This document shows positions 7,851 through 17,293 of a stretch of DNA of 64,000 nt, piece by piece. The stretch is from Pseudomonas lactis. Lineage in GTDB: Bacteria > Pseudomonadota > Gammaproteobacteria > Pseudomonadales > Pseudomonadaceae. The notes beneath the pieces are model-generated. The model did no database searches. It was not told the origin of the DNA and worked only from the letters and a program-made list of their open reading frames with translations. How positions within the stretch are numbered: the stretch's first letter is position 1; each line of letters begins with the position of its first letter. The position numbers were made by a program, and so were the translations under genes. The stretch spans positions 1 to 64,000 of the forward strand of contig NZ_JYLO01000008.1 in assembly GCF_001439845.1 (NCBI RefSeq), written 5' to 3'.

Positions 7851-9827
7851 TCAGCGAAACCGATCCACCTCATGGCGCAAGCCTGCTGCCAAGGTCTCCA
7901 GTTCCTTGGCGGTAACCGCCAGGTTCGACACCACTTCACGCTGCTCGCTGTTGGCCAGGGCAATGCTCTGAAGGTTGGCGCTGAGCAAAGTCGCGGTGCT
8001 GCTCTGCTCTTGGGTGGCGGTTGTGATCGCAGCAAACTGCTGGCCGGCCGAGCGACTCTGCTCGTCGATACGCGCCAGGGCCGAGGCCACGTCGGCGTTG
8101 CGCGACAGGCCTTCCTGCATCAGCGCATTGCCATGCTCCATGGTGCTGATGGCGTTGCCGGTTTCCTGCTGGATGCTCTGGATCATGCCGGAGATTTCAT
8201 CGGTGGCCTGGCGGGTACGCGAAGCCAGGTTGCGCACCTCATCAGCGACCACGGCGAAACCACGGCCTTGCTCACCGGCACGGGCGGCTTCGATGGCGGC
8301 GTTGAGCGCCAGCAGGTTGGTCTGTTCAGCGATGGCGGTAATCACGCCGACGATCCCGCCGATTTCCTGGGAACGCTGGCCCAGGGTGTTGATCACTGCC
8401 GCGGTGCTGTTCAGCGCAGTGGCGATATGTTCCAGGGACGATGAAGCCTCTTGCATCGAGGTACGGCCGATACGGGTTTGCTGGGCATTCTCTTGAGCCA
8501 GGCGCTCGGTGTTGCCCATGTTGTCGGCAATGTTCAGCGAGGTAGCACTGAACTCTTCCACCGCACCGGCCATGCTGGTGATCTCGCCGGACTGTTGCTC
8601 CATGCCTTCGTAGGCACCACCAGACAAGCCCGACAACGCCTGGGCGCGGCTGTTGACCTGTTCGGCGGCAGTACGGATATGCGACACCATGGTCGACAGC
8701 GCTTCGCCCATCTGGTTGAAACTGCGCGCCAACTGGCCGATTTCGTCATGGCTGGACACGTTGAGGCGCGCACTCAAATCCCCCGCGCCCAGCGCCTGGG
8801 CCTGGCGCACCAGTTCGCTCAATGGCGCCAGCTTGCTGCGCAACAGCCACACCGTGGCGCCCACTGCCAGCAACATCGCCAGCACGCTGCCGATCACCAG
8901 GCGGATGCCGACTTCCCAGGTCACGGCGCGAATCTCAGCCTTGGGCATGCTCGCTATCACCGCCCAAGGGCCGCCTTCGAACGGCACCGAGACACTATAG
9001 AAATCTTCGCTCTTGTCGCTCCAGAAACGGCCTGCACCCGGCTTTTTCGCCAGGTCGAGCATCACCGCAATCGCCTGATCCGGCGCTTGCACGCCAGCTG
9101 GCGGCACCAGCCAGTGCTTTTGCTCATCGAGCAGCGCGAGGGAGCCGGTCTGGCCAATGCGGAAGCGCTTGAGGTTTTCAAACTGGGCGTTCTGGGCATC
9201 GGTGTAATCGAAACCGATGAACAGCACGGCAATGACCTGGCCACTGCTGTCACGCACGGGGCTGTATTGGGTCATGTAGGAGCGGTCAAACAACACGGCA
9301 CGGCCGATGTAGGTCTGGCCACTCACAACGCGCTGGTAGGCCGCGCCCTGACGGTCAAGTACGGTGCCAATGGCGCGATTGCCATCCTGCTTGGTCAGGG
9401 AGGTGCTGACGCGGATAAAGTCGTCGCCGCTGCGCACGAACACCGTGGCCACGCCGCCGGACATCTGCTTGAACTCATCCACTTCTTCGAAGTTGTTGTT
9501 CAGCACCTCGTTGCCCAGATAGAGGCTCGGCGTCTGCACGCCGGCCACGGCCACGGGCTGGTCCGCACGCACACTCAAGCCTGCGCCGAAGCGCTTTTCA
9601 AACAGCCCGCTCAAACGCTGAGTGCTTTCGCGCAAGGTGCTGTGGAAGGTGTTGAGTTGGTCGGCGAGCAAACGCGCCTCGCTGGCCAGGTGTTCCTCGC
9701 GGGTGGCGAGGTTGGCGGAGTCGAGGGTACGCAAGGCAAAGACCGTACTGCCGCTGATCACGACAGCGAGAATCACGGCGAGTGCGAGGCCTAACTGGGA
9801 GGCAATCCGGGCACGGGGTTGAGACAT
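7851..9827 (-). CDS. Methyl-accepting chemotaxis protein with periplasmic Cache domain
   Basis: 658 residues. A transmembrane helix (about 12-31) is followed by a periplasmic domain of about 260 residues with the Cache_3-Cache_2 pattern ([17 protein letters not shown], then [19 protein letters not shown], then [11 protein letters not shown]), a second membrane helix ([20 protein letters not shown]), HAMP ([20 protein letters not shown]) and the signalling domain with the invariant hairpin tip [20 protein letters not shown]. It senses an unknown ligand and passes the signal to CheA/CheW. There is no C-terminal pentapeptide for CheR tethering. It is monocistronic, with a REPIN at its 3' end. 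Confidence 0.93.
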   Translation of the reverse strand: MSQPRARIASQLGLALAVILAVVISGSTVFALRTLDSANLATREEHLASEARLLADQLNTFHSTLRESTQRLSGLFEKRFGAGLSVRADQPVAVAGVQTPSLYLGNEVLNNNFEEVDEFKQMSGGVATVFVRSGDDFIRVSTSLTKQDGNRAIGTVLDRQGAAYQRVVSGQTYIGRAVLFDRSYMTQYSPVRDSSGQVIAVLFIGFDYTDAQNAQFENLKRFRIGQTGSLALLDEQKHWLVPPAGVQAPDQAIAVMLDLAKKPGAGRFWSDKSEDFYSVSVPFEGGPWAVIASMPKAEIRAVTWEVGIRLVIGSVLAMLLAVGATVWLLRSKLAPLSELVRQAQALGAGDLSARLNVSSHDEIGQLARSFNQMGEALSTMVSHIRTAAEQVNSRAQALSGLSGGAYEGMEQQSGEITSMAGAVEEFSATSLNIADNMGNTERLAQENAQQTRIGRTSMQEASSSLEHIATALNSTAAVINTLGQRSQEIGGIVGVITAIAEQTNLLALNAAIEAARAGEQGRGFAVVADEVRNLASRTRQATDEISGMIQSIQQETGNAISTMEHGNALMQEGLSRNADVASALARIDEQSRSAGQQFAAITTATQEQSSTATLLSANLQSIALANSEQREVVSNLAVTAKELETLAAGLRHEVDRFR

Positions 9828-10003
9828 GACAGCTCCTGGCCGAGGCCAGGATCATCCTGATCTCATAGCGCTGCTCGGCAAATTATCTAGTGGGAAACGA
9901 TGATGCACGATGGTTCCAACCCCCTTCTTCGGCGGCATTTGGCAATACTTGAGCGAATCACAGGGGTATCCCGCAAACGATTGCACTAACAACTCGCCGC
10001 CAC

Positions 10004-10924
10004 TCAATCGAGGCGTTCAACCTGGGGCAATTCCATCGCCTTGACTTCACCTTGAAGAAATTCCGCCAGCCGTCGCAAACGTTCCCCACCCGGGCGGGTT
10101 TTCGGCCACACCAGGTAGTAGCTTTCCCCACTGGCGACCGCCGTAGGCCACGGCAGGCTCAAGCGCCCCTGTGCCACGTCTTCGGCCACCATCAGCAAAT
10201 CACCCATGGACACGCCATAGCCTCGGGCGGCGGCAATCATGCCCAGCTCAAGCGTGTCGAACACCTGCCCACCCTTGAGTGAAACCTGAGACGACAGCCC
10301 CATGCGCTGCAGCCAGTAACGCCAGTCGCGGCGGTCCGGGGTCGGGTGCAGCAGTTCGGCGGTTGCCAACCGCGTCACGTCCCAGGGACCGTCGTCCAGC
10401 AGATTGGGCGCTCCCACCGGGATGAGCATTTCCGCAAACAGATAACTGGCCTCCCAGTCCGCCGGAAAGTGCCCGTTGCTGAGCAACACCGCGCAGTCGA
10501 ACGGTTCTTGGTTAAAGTCCACTTCATCGATGCTCATCCACGCACTGGTGAGCTGCACCTCATTGCCTGGCTGCAGGGCCCGGAAGCGACTCAGCCGCGC
10601 CAGCAGCCAGCGCATGGTCAAGGTGGACGGCGCCTTCATACGCAGGATGTCATCTTCGGCATTCAAGGTATGGCAAGCACGCTCCAGGGCAGCGAAGCCC
10701 TCCCGTACGCCAGGCAGCAACAAACGCGCCGCTTCCGTGAGCTGCAACGTGCGACCGCTGCGCTGGAACAATCGGCAGGCGAAATAATCTTCGAGCGTAC
10801 GGATATGCCGGCTGATCGCACTTTGGGTAATCGACAATTCCTCAGCCGCGCGGGTAAACGAGTGGTGGCGGGAGGCGGCTTCAAATGCCCGCAAGGCATA
10901 AAGAGGAGGAAGACGACGAGACAT
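10004..10924 (-). CDS. LysR-type transcriptional regulator, GcvA-like
   Basis: 306 residues from the ATG at 10924 (MSRRLPPLYALRAFEAASR). The N-terminal winged helix (RHHSFTRAAEELSITQSAIS) and the effector domain with FDCAVLLSNGHFPADW place it in the GcvA/AmpR-like branch of LysR regulators. A longer frame upstream to 10969 lacks a ribosome site. It is divergent from the MATE transporter at 11083, which it may control; the 158-bp gap would hold both promoters. The effector is unknown. Confidence 0.9.
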   Translation of the reverse strand: MSRRLPPLYALRAFEAASRHHSFTRAAEELSITQSAISRHIRTLEDYFACRLFQRSGRTLQLTEAARLLLPGVREGFAALERACHTLNAEDDILRMKAPSTLTMRWLLARLSRFRALQPGNEVQLTSAWMSIDEVDFNQEPFDCAVLLSNGHFPADWEASYLFAEMLIPVGAPNLLDDGPWDVTRLATAELLHPTPDRRDWRYWLQRMGLSSQVSLKGGQVFDTLELGMIAAARGYGVSMGDLLMVAEDVAQGRLSLPWPTAVASGESYYLVWPKTRPGGERLRRLAEFLQGEVKAMELPQVERLD

Positions 10925-11082
10925 GCTGAAAGCTCCGACTGCGCAATCTGGAAACCCTACCAGAATCACTCATGCATGAGTTTTAATCATGCCAATGATC
11001 GCTTTTATCCTTTTGTGCAATGCGCTGAATGCGCCGAGAATCAACCCTTCCCCACCTTCCTGACCATTCGAGTGTGATGATC

Positions 11083-12480
11083 ATGCAACATCCGGCACGT
11101 ACCGAACTCTGGGCCATTCTGCGGCTATCGGGGCCGTTGATTGCCTCACAGTTGGCGCACATGCTGATGGTGCTGACCGACACCCTGATGATGGCGCGCC
11201 TGAGCCCCGAGGCCTTGGCGGGCGGCGGCCTGGGCGCGGCGAGCTATTCGTTCGTGGCGATTTTCTGCATCGGCGTGATCGCAGCCGTGGGCACCTTGGT
11301 CGCCATTCGCCATGGCGCGGGCGATATCGACGGCGCCACCCGCCTGACCCAGGCCGGGCTGTGGCTGGCGTGGTTGATGGCGCTGGCGGCGGCGTTGCTG
11401 TTATGGAACTTGAAGCCGGTACTGCTGATGTTCGGCCAGACCGAAACCAACGTGCAAGCAGCCGGGCAATTCCTGACGATCCTGCCCTTTGCCCTGCCCG
11501 GCTACCTGAGCTTCATGGCCCTGCGCGGCTTTACCAGCGCCATCGGCAAGGCCACTCCGGTGATGGTGATCAGCCTGTGCGGTACCGTGGTCAACTACCT
11601 ACTCAACCATGCGTTGATCGAAGGCATGTTCGGCCTACCGAAACTGGGCCTGATGGGCATCGGCCTGGTGACCGCCATCGTCGCCAATGGCATGGCGTTG
11701 GCATTGATGTGGTACATCCGCAGCAACCGCGCCTACGCCGCCTACCCGCTGGGCACCGGCCTGCTGCGCCTGAATACCCACTACCTGCGCGAGCTGTGGC
11801 GCCTGGGCCTGCCGATTGGCGGCACCTATGCGGTAGAGGTCGGGCTGTTTGCCTTTGCGGCGTTGTGCATGGGTACCATGGGCAGCACGCAGTTGGCGGC
11901 GCACCAGATCGCCCTGCAGATTGTGTCGGTGGCCTTCATGGTGCCGGCGGGGATGTCCTACGCGGTGACCATGCGCATCGGCCAGCATTACGGCGCCGGG
12001 CAGTTGCTGATGGCGCGCATGGCCGGGCGGGTCGGCATAGGATTCGGCGCCATGGTGATGTTGGGGTTTGCGGCGGTGCTGTGGCTGTTCTCCGACCCGC
12101 TGATAGGACTGTTCCTCGACCATGACGACCCGGCATTCCATGACGTTATCGTGCTGGCAGTGAGCCTGCTGGCCGTCGCTGCCTGGTTCGAATTGTTCGA
12201 TGGCGTGCAGACCATCGCCATGGGTTGTATCCGTGGCTTGAAGGACGCCAAGACCACCTTCCTGGTGGGGCTGGGTTGCTATTGGCTGATTGGTGCACCG
12301 TCGGCCTGGTTGATGGCGTTCACCCTGGGCTGGGGGCCAACCGGCGTCTGGTGGGGCCTGGCACTAGGCCTGGCGTGTGCGGCGGTGAGCCTGACCTGGG
12401 CGTTTGAGGCGAAGATGAAGCGGATGATTCGGCAGGAGCCGGATGCTGATGTCGGACTCCGAGCGGCACTGCCTGACTAG
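11083..12480 (+). CDS. MATE family multidrug efflux transporter
   Basis: 465 residues with twelve hydrophobic segments in two pseudo-repeated halves. MATE landmarks include LSGPLIASQLAHMLMVLTDT near the start, the N-half ALRGFTSAIGKATPVM, and the C-half LGLPIGGTYAVEVGLFAF with QLAAHQIALQI. These proteins export cationic drugs and metabolites with proton or sodium coupling across the inner membrane. ATG 11083 fits GAG at 11070 better than ATG 11077. Divergent to a LysR gene and followed by a REPIN. Closest to the NorM/PmpM type, but the substrate cannot be read from sequence. Confidence 0.92.
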   Translation: MQHPARTELWAILRLSGPLIASQLAHMLMVLTDTLMMARLSPEALAGGGLGAASYSFVAIFCIGVIAAVGTLVAIRHGAGDIDGATRLTQAGLWLAWLMALAAALLLWNLKPVLLMFGQTETNVQAAGQFLTILPFALPGYLSFMALRGFTSAIGKATPVMVISLCGTVVNYLLNHALIEGMFGLPKLGLMGIGLVTAIVANGMALALMWYIRSNRAYAAYPLGTGLLRLNTHYLRELWRLGLPIGGTYAVEVGLFAFAALCMGTMGSTQLAAHQIALQIVSVAFMVPAGMSYAVTMRIGQHYGAGQLLMARMAGRVGIGFGAMVMLGFAAVLWLFSDPLIGLFLDHDDPAFHDVIVLAVSLLAVAAWFELFDGVQTIAMGCIRGLKDAKTTFLVGLGCYWLIGAPSAWLMAFTLGWGPTGVWWGLALGLACAAVSLTWAFEAKMKRMIRQEPDADVGLRAALPD

Positions 12481-12497
12481 CGAGTGCACGCGGTTCA

Positions 12498-12586
12498 TGT
12501 GGGAGCTGGCTTGCCTGCGATAGCGGTGTGTCAGGCTAATCATTATTAGCTGAACGACCGCTATCGCAGGCAAGCCAGCTCCCACA
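12498..12586. repeat. REPIN (inverted REP pair)
   Basis: TGTGGGAGCTGGCTTGCCTG at 12498 and its inverse ending at 12586, between the convergent MATE and EAL genes. Same family as those at 17184, 24061, 40786 and 57065. Confidence 0.85.
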
Positions 12587-12605
12587 TTTGAACCACTTTA
12601 AAGGC

Positions 12606-14270
12606 TTAACCCAACAGCGCCTGCTGGCTTTGCCCGAACATCAGGTATTCCACCAGCTCCGGCAACGGCAACGGCTTGCTGATCAGGTAACCCTGGACCT
12701 GGTCGCACCCAAACAAGCGCAAAAGCTCAAGTTGCTCAGGGGTTTCCACGCCTTCGGCGACCACTTCCAGGTTGAGGTTGTGGGCCAGGTTGATCATGGC
12801 GTGCACCAGCTTGCGGTTTTCTTCGCGCTCTTCCATGCCGCCGACAAAACTCTTGTCGATCTTCAACAAGGCAATCGGCAGGCTGTTGAGGTGCACAAAC
12901 GATGAAAAACCGGTGCCGAAGTCATCCAGGGAAAACCGCACACCCAACCGGCCAAGGGCATCCATGGTCTGTTTGACCAGGTCGCTGCGGCGCATCACGG
13001 CGGTTTCGGTCAGTTCAAATTCCAGCCATTGCGCTTCCACGCCGCGCTCGGCAATCAGGCGGCTGAGGGTGGACAGCAACTGGCTGTCCTGAAACTGGCG
13101 AAACGACAGGTTGACCGCCATGTGCAGCGGCGGCAGGCCGCGTTCGCGCAGGTCTTGCATGTCGCGCAGGGCTCGGGAGATCACCCAGTAGCCCAATGGC
13201 ACGATCAGGCCACTCTGTTCGGCCAGCGGCACGAATTCGCTGGGCGGCAACAAGCCGCGCTCGCCGTGGCGCCAGCGCACCAGGGCTTCGAGGCCAACGA
13301 TATGGCCGTCGTCCAGGTCCAGGCGCGGCTGGTAATGCAGCTCCAACTCATCGCGGCGCAAGGCCCGGCGCAGTTCGCTTTCCAGGTCGGCCAGGCTGCG
13401 GGCGTTGCGGTTGATGCGTTCATTGAAGATATGGAAGGTGCAGCCCTGGGTGCTTTTGGCCTGTTGCATGGCGATATGGGCATGCCACATCAACGGGTCG
13501 GCGCCAGCGCGGGCTCGAGCATGAGCCATGCCCAGGCTGCAACCGATCAACAGGCTTTCGCCATCCACCCAATAGGGTTCGGCCATCACTTCGGTGATGC
13601 GCTCGGCCATCCATTCGGCGCGCTGGGGCGCCCGGCGGGTATCGATCAACAAGGCAAACTCATCGCTGCCCAGGCGCGCCAGTTGGTCTCCGGCTTCGAG
13701 CTGGCTCTTGAGCCGCGACACCACTTGCAGGATCAACCGGTCGCCCGCCTGATGGCCGAGGGCATCGTTGGCGTGACGAAAGTTGTCCAGGTCCAGGTGA
13801 CCGAGGGCCAGGCCACGGCCGTCGTTTTCTGCCAAGCGCGCGGCCAGCAAGGTCTGGAAGCCCTGGCGGTTGGCAATACCGGTGAGCGGGTCCTGCTCGG
13901 CCAGGCGCTGCAAGGTGTTCTCCAGCACGCCGCGCTCGCGCACATGGCGCAGGCAGCGGCGCAATGTGTCGGCATCCAATGCATCCAGCACCAACCAATC
14001 GCTGACACCCAGCGGCGACACCAGGGGCTCCTGCTCCAGCAGCAATACACACGGCAAACTGCACCGGCCCGGGCCGGGCTGCAGGCTGGGCGTGGTCAAT
14101 AACACAGCACCCTGGTCGTCATCGAACAGGCGGCTCACCGAGTCCCAGTTGGGCGCACTGATCAGCACAGCCCCTTCGCCCATCGGCGCCAGGCACTCGC
14201 GCAACAACGCTGCCCACTCGGGCTCATCGGCCAGCAGCAGCAAACGCAAGGGTTCGACAGGCGTAGACAC
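12606..14270 (-). CDS. GGDEF-EAL protein, probable c-di-GMP phosphodiesterase
   Basis: 554 residues. Residues 1-110 are receiver-like without the usual phosphoacceptor pattern. The GGDEF domain (about 120-285) has RLGSDEF, where the signature is GSDEF (201-205), so synthesis is unlikely. The EAL domain (about 300-545) keeps EALVRW (328-333), the catalytic stretch FELTETAVM and the DDFGTGFSSF loop, so hydrolysis of c-di-GMP is expected. No membrane segment, so cytoplasmic. In P. aeruginosa the orthologous position next to rep carries an EAL phosphodiesterase affecting exopolysaccharide; the same role is inferred here from synteny. Confidence 0.92.
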   Translation of the reverse strand: MSTPVEPLRLLLLADEPEWAALLRECLAPMGEGAVLISAPNWDSVSRLFDDDQGAVLLTTPSLQPGPGRCSLPCVLLLEQEPLVSPLGVSDWLVLDALDADTLRRCLRHVRERGVLENTLQRLAEQDPLTGIANRQGFQTLLAARLAENDGRGLALGHLDLDNFRHANDALGHQAGDRLILQVVSRLKSQLEAGDQLARLGSDEFALLIDTRRAPQRAEWMAERITEVMAEPYWVDGESLLIGCSLGMAHARARAGADPLMWHAHIAMQQAKSTQGCTFHIFNERINRNARSLADLESELRRALRRDELELHYQPRLDLDDGHIVGLEALVRWRHGERGLLPPSEFVPLAEQSGLIVPLGYWVISRALRDMQDLRERGLPPLHMAVNLSFRQFQDSQLLSTLSRLIAERGVEAQWLEFELTETAVMRRSDLVKQTMDALGRLGVRFSLDDFGTGFSSFVHLNSLPIALLKIDKSFVGGMEEREENRKLVHAMINLAHNLNLEVVAEGVETPEQLELLRLFGCDQVQGYLISKPLPLPELVEYLMFGQSQQALLG

Positions 14271-14536
14271 GCTAACTCCCTAGACTCTGCAAAATTTCAT
14301 TAGCGGTGCCATTATGACGTGCGGCCTGACAATGACAAAGGATGACAAATGATAGGTGTTATCAAATACGCAGACTGTAAATAATCGTCTCGGCTATTCC
14401 TCCACATCCTGCGGCAAAGTAGCAAAACCGGCAAATTTAGATCGAGTGGTACGTCACACCGTCGTTCTATGGCAGCAGAATCTTTCCAGCCTGTTAAAAT
14501 GCCCGCCCTTTTGAACAACGACTCCTAAAATTCCGT

Positions 14537-16546
14537 ATGTCCCGACTCAATCCCCGGCAGCAAGAAGCCGTGAACTACGTCGGCGGCCCTCTATTGGTGC
14601 TCGCCGGTGCAGGCTCCGGCAAGACCAGCGTGATCACCCGCAAGATCGCGCACTTGATCCAGAACTGCGGCATCCGCGCCCAGTACATCGTCGCCATGAC
14701 TTTCACCAACAAGGCGGCGCGGGAAATGAAAGAGCGGGTCGGCACCCTGCTCAAGGGTGGCGAAGGCCGTGGCCTTACCGTGTGTACCTTCCACAACCTG
14801 GGCCTGAACATCATCCGCAAGGAGCATGTGCGGCTGGGCTACAAGCCGGGCTTCTCGATCTTCGACGAGACCGACGTCAAGGCCTTGATGACCGACATCA
14901 TGCAGAAGGAATACGCGGGCGACGACGGCGTCGACGAGATCAAGAACATGATCGGCGCCTGGAAAAACGACCTGATCCTGCCCGCCGAAGCCCTGGAAGC
15001 CGCGCGCAACCCCAAGGAACAGACCGCCGCCATCGTCTACACCCACTACCAGCGCACGCTCAAGGCGTTCAACGCGGTGGACTTCGACGACCTGATCCTG
15101 CTACCGGTCAAGCTATTCCAAGAGCACAAGGACATCCTGGAGAAGTGGCAAAACAAGGTGCGCTACCTGCTGGTGGACGAATACCAGGACACCAACGCCA
15201 GCCAATACCTGCTGGTGAAGTTGCTGATCGGCACGCGCAACCAGTTCACCGTGGTAGGCGACGACGACCAGTCGATCTACGCCTGGCGCGGCGCCCGCCC
15301 GGAAAACCTGATGCTGCTCAAGGAAGACTACCCCTCCTTGAAAGTGGTGATGCTGGAGCAGAACTACCGCTCCACCAGCCGCATCCTGCGCTGCGCCAAC
15401 GTGCTGATCTCCAACAACCCCCACGAGTTTGAAAAACAACTGTGGAGCGAGATGGGCCATGGCGACGAGATCCGAGTGATCCGCTGCCGCAACGAAGACG
15501 CCGAAGCCGAACGCGTGGCCGTGGAAATCCTCAGCCTGCACTTGCGCACCGACCGGCCCTACAGCGACTTTGCGATCCTGTATCGCGGCAACTACCAGGC
15601 CAAACTGATCGAGCTGAAGCTGCAGCATCACCAGGTGCCGTATCGCCTGTCGGGCGGCAACAGCTTTTTCGGACGCCAGGAAGTCAAAGACCTAATGGCC
15701 TACTTCCGGCTGATCGTGAACCCGGACGACGACAACGCCTTCCTGCGCGTGATCAACGTGCCACGCCGGGAAATCGGCTCGACGACCCTGGAAAAGCTCG
15801 GTAACTACGCCACCGAACGCAAGATCTCGATGTACGCCGCCACCGACGAAATCGGCCTGGGCGAACACCTGGACACGCGCTTCACTGATCGCCTGTCACG
15901 CTTCAAGCGCTTCATGGACAAGGTGCGCGAGCAGTGCGCCGGCGAAGACCCGATCAGCGCCCTGCGCAGCATGGTCATGGACATCGACTATGAAAACTGG
16001 CTGCGCACCAACAGTTCCAGCGACAAGGCCGCGGATTACCGCATGGGCAACGTCTGGTTCCTGATCGAGGCGTTGAAGAACACCCTGGAAAAAGACGAAG
16101 ACGGCGAGATGACCGTCGAGGACGCCATCGGCAAGCTGGTGTTGCGCGACATGCTCGAGCGCCAGCAAGAAGAGGAAGACGGTGCCGAAGGCGTGCAGAT
16201 GATGACCTTGCATGCGTCCAAGGGCCTGGAATTTCCCTACGTGTTCATCATGGGCATGGAAGAGGAAATCCTCCCGCACCGCTCCAGCATCGAAGCCGAC
16301 ACCATCGAGGAAGAACGCCGCCTGGCCTATGTGGGTATTACCCGCGCACGTCAGACCCTGGCCTTCACCTTTGCCGCCAAGCGCAAGCAATACGGTGAAA
16401 TCATCGACTGTGCCCCCAGCCGGTTCCTGGATGAACTGCCGCCGGACGACCTGGCCTGGGAAGGCAATGACGACACGCCCACCGAGGTGAAGGCCGTTCG
16501 CGGCAACACCGCCTTGGCGGATATACGCGCGATGCTAAAGCGCTAG
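14537..16546 (+). CDS. rep: ATP-dependent DNA helicase Rep
   Basis: 669 residues, full length. UvrD/Rep family motifs occur in order: Q-motif NPRQQEAVN, Walker A AGAGSGKT (23-30), TFTNKAAREM, LLVDEYQDTN (motif II), VVGDDDQSIYAWRGA (III), LEQNYRS (IV), MTLHASKGLEFPYVF (V) and YVGITRAR (VI). Rep is the 3'-5' accessory replicative helicase that clears protein blocks ahead of the fork. A TTAAAAT -10-like element lies about 40 bp upstream of the ATG. xpt follows on the same strand 58 bp later with its own ribosome site. Confidence 0.97.
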   Translation: MSRLNPRQQEAVNYVGGPLLVLAGAGSGKTSVITRKIAHLIQNCGIRAQYIVAMTFTNKAAREMKERVGTLLKGGEGRGLTVCTFHNLGLNIIRKEHVRLGYKPGFSIFDETDVKALMTDIMQKEYAGDDGVDEIKNMIGAWKNDLILPAEALEAARNPKEQTAAIVYTHYQRTLKAFNAVDFDDLILLPVKLFQEHKDILEKWQNKVRYLLVDEYQDTNASQYLLVKLLIGTRNQFTVVGDDDQSIYAWRGARPENLMLLKEDYPSLKVVMLEQNYRSTSRILRCANVLISNNPHEFEKQLWSEMGHGDEIRVIRCRNEDAEAERVAVEILSLHLRTDRPYSDFAILYRGNYQAKLIELKLQHHQVPYRLSGGNSFFGRQEVKDLMAYFRLIVNPDDDNAFLRVINVPRREIGSTTLEKLGNYATERKISMYAATDEIGLGEHLDTRFTDRLSRFKRFMDKVREQCAGEDPISALRSMVMDIDYENWLRTNSSSDKAADYRMGNVWFLIEALKNTLEKDEDGEMTVEDAIGKLVLRDMLERQQEEEDGAEGVQMMTLHASKGLEFPYVFIMGMEEEILPHRSSIEADTIEEERRLAYVGITRARQTLAFTFAAKRKQYGEIIDCAPSRFLDELPPDDLAWEGNDDTPTEVKAVRGNTALADIRAMLKR

Positions 16547-16592
16547 AATCGACTACTTTTTAATCTACTTTCGGCGCACAACGCGCCATTAG

Positions 16593-17177
<585 letters not shown>

Positions 17178-17183
17178 TCACTA

Positions 17184-17273
17184 TGTGGGAGCTGGCTTGC
17201 CTGCGATAGCGGAGTGTCAGTCGACAGAGATGTCGACTGAAAGGCCCTCATCGCAGGCAAGCCAGCTCCCACA
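17184..17273. repeat. REPIN (inverted REP pair)
   Basis: TGTGGGAGCTGGCTTGCCTG at 17184, inverse copy ending at 17273. The spacer contains a further small hairpin, GTCGAC-AGAGAT-GTCGAC. It separates the convergent xpt and CoA-transferase-like genes. Confidence 0.85.
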
Positions 17274-17293
17274 TGGGGTTTTGCGTTGGGCTG

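Noticed and set aside
8451..9794. 447-codon frame antisense to the chemoreceptor
   Set aside because: Mirror of the conserved signalling domain; no own ribosome site or domain.
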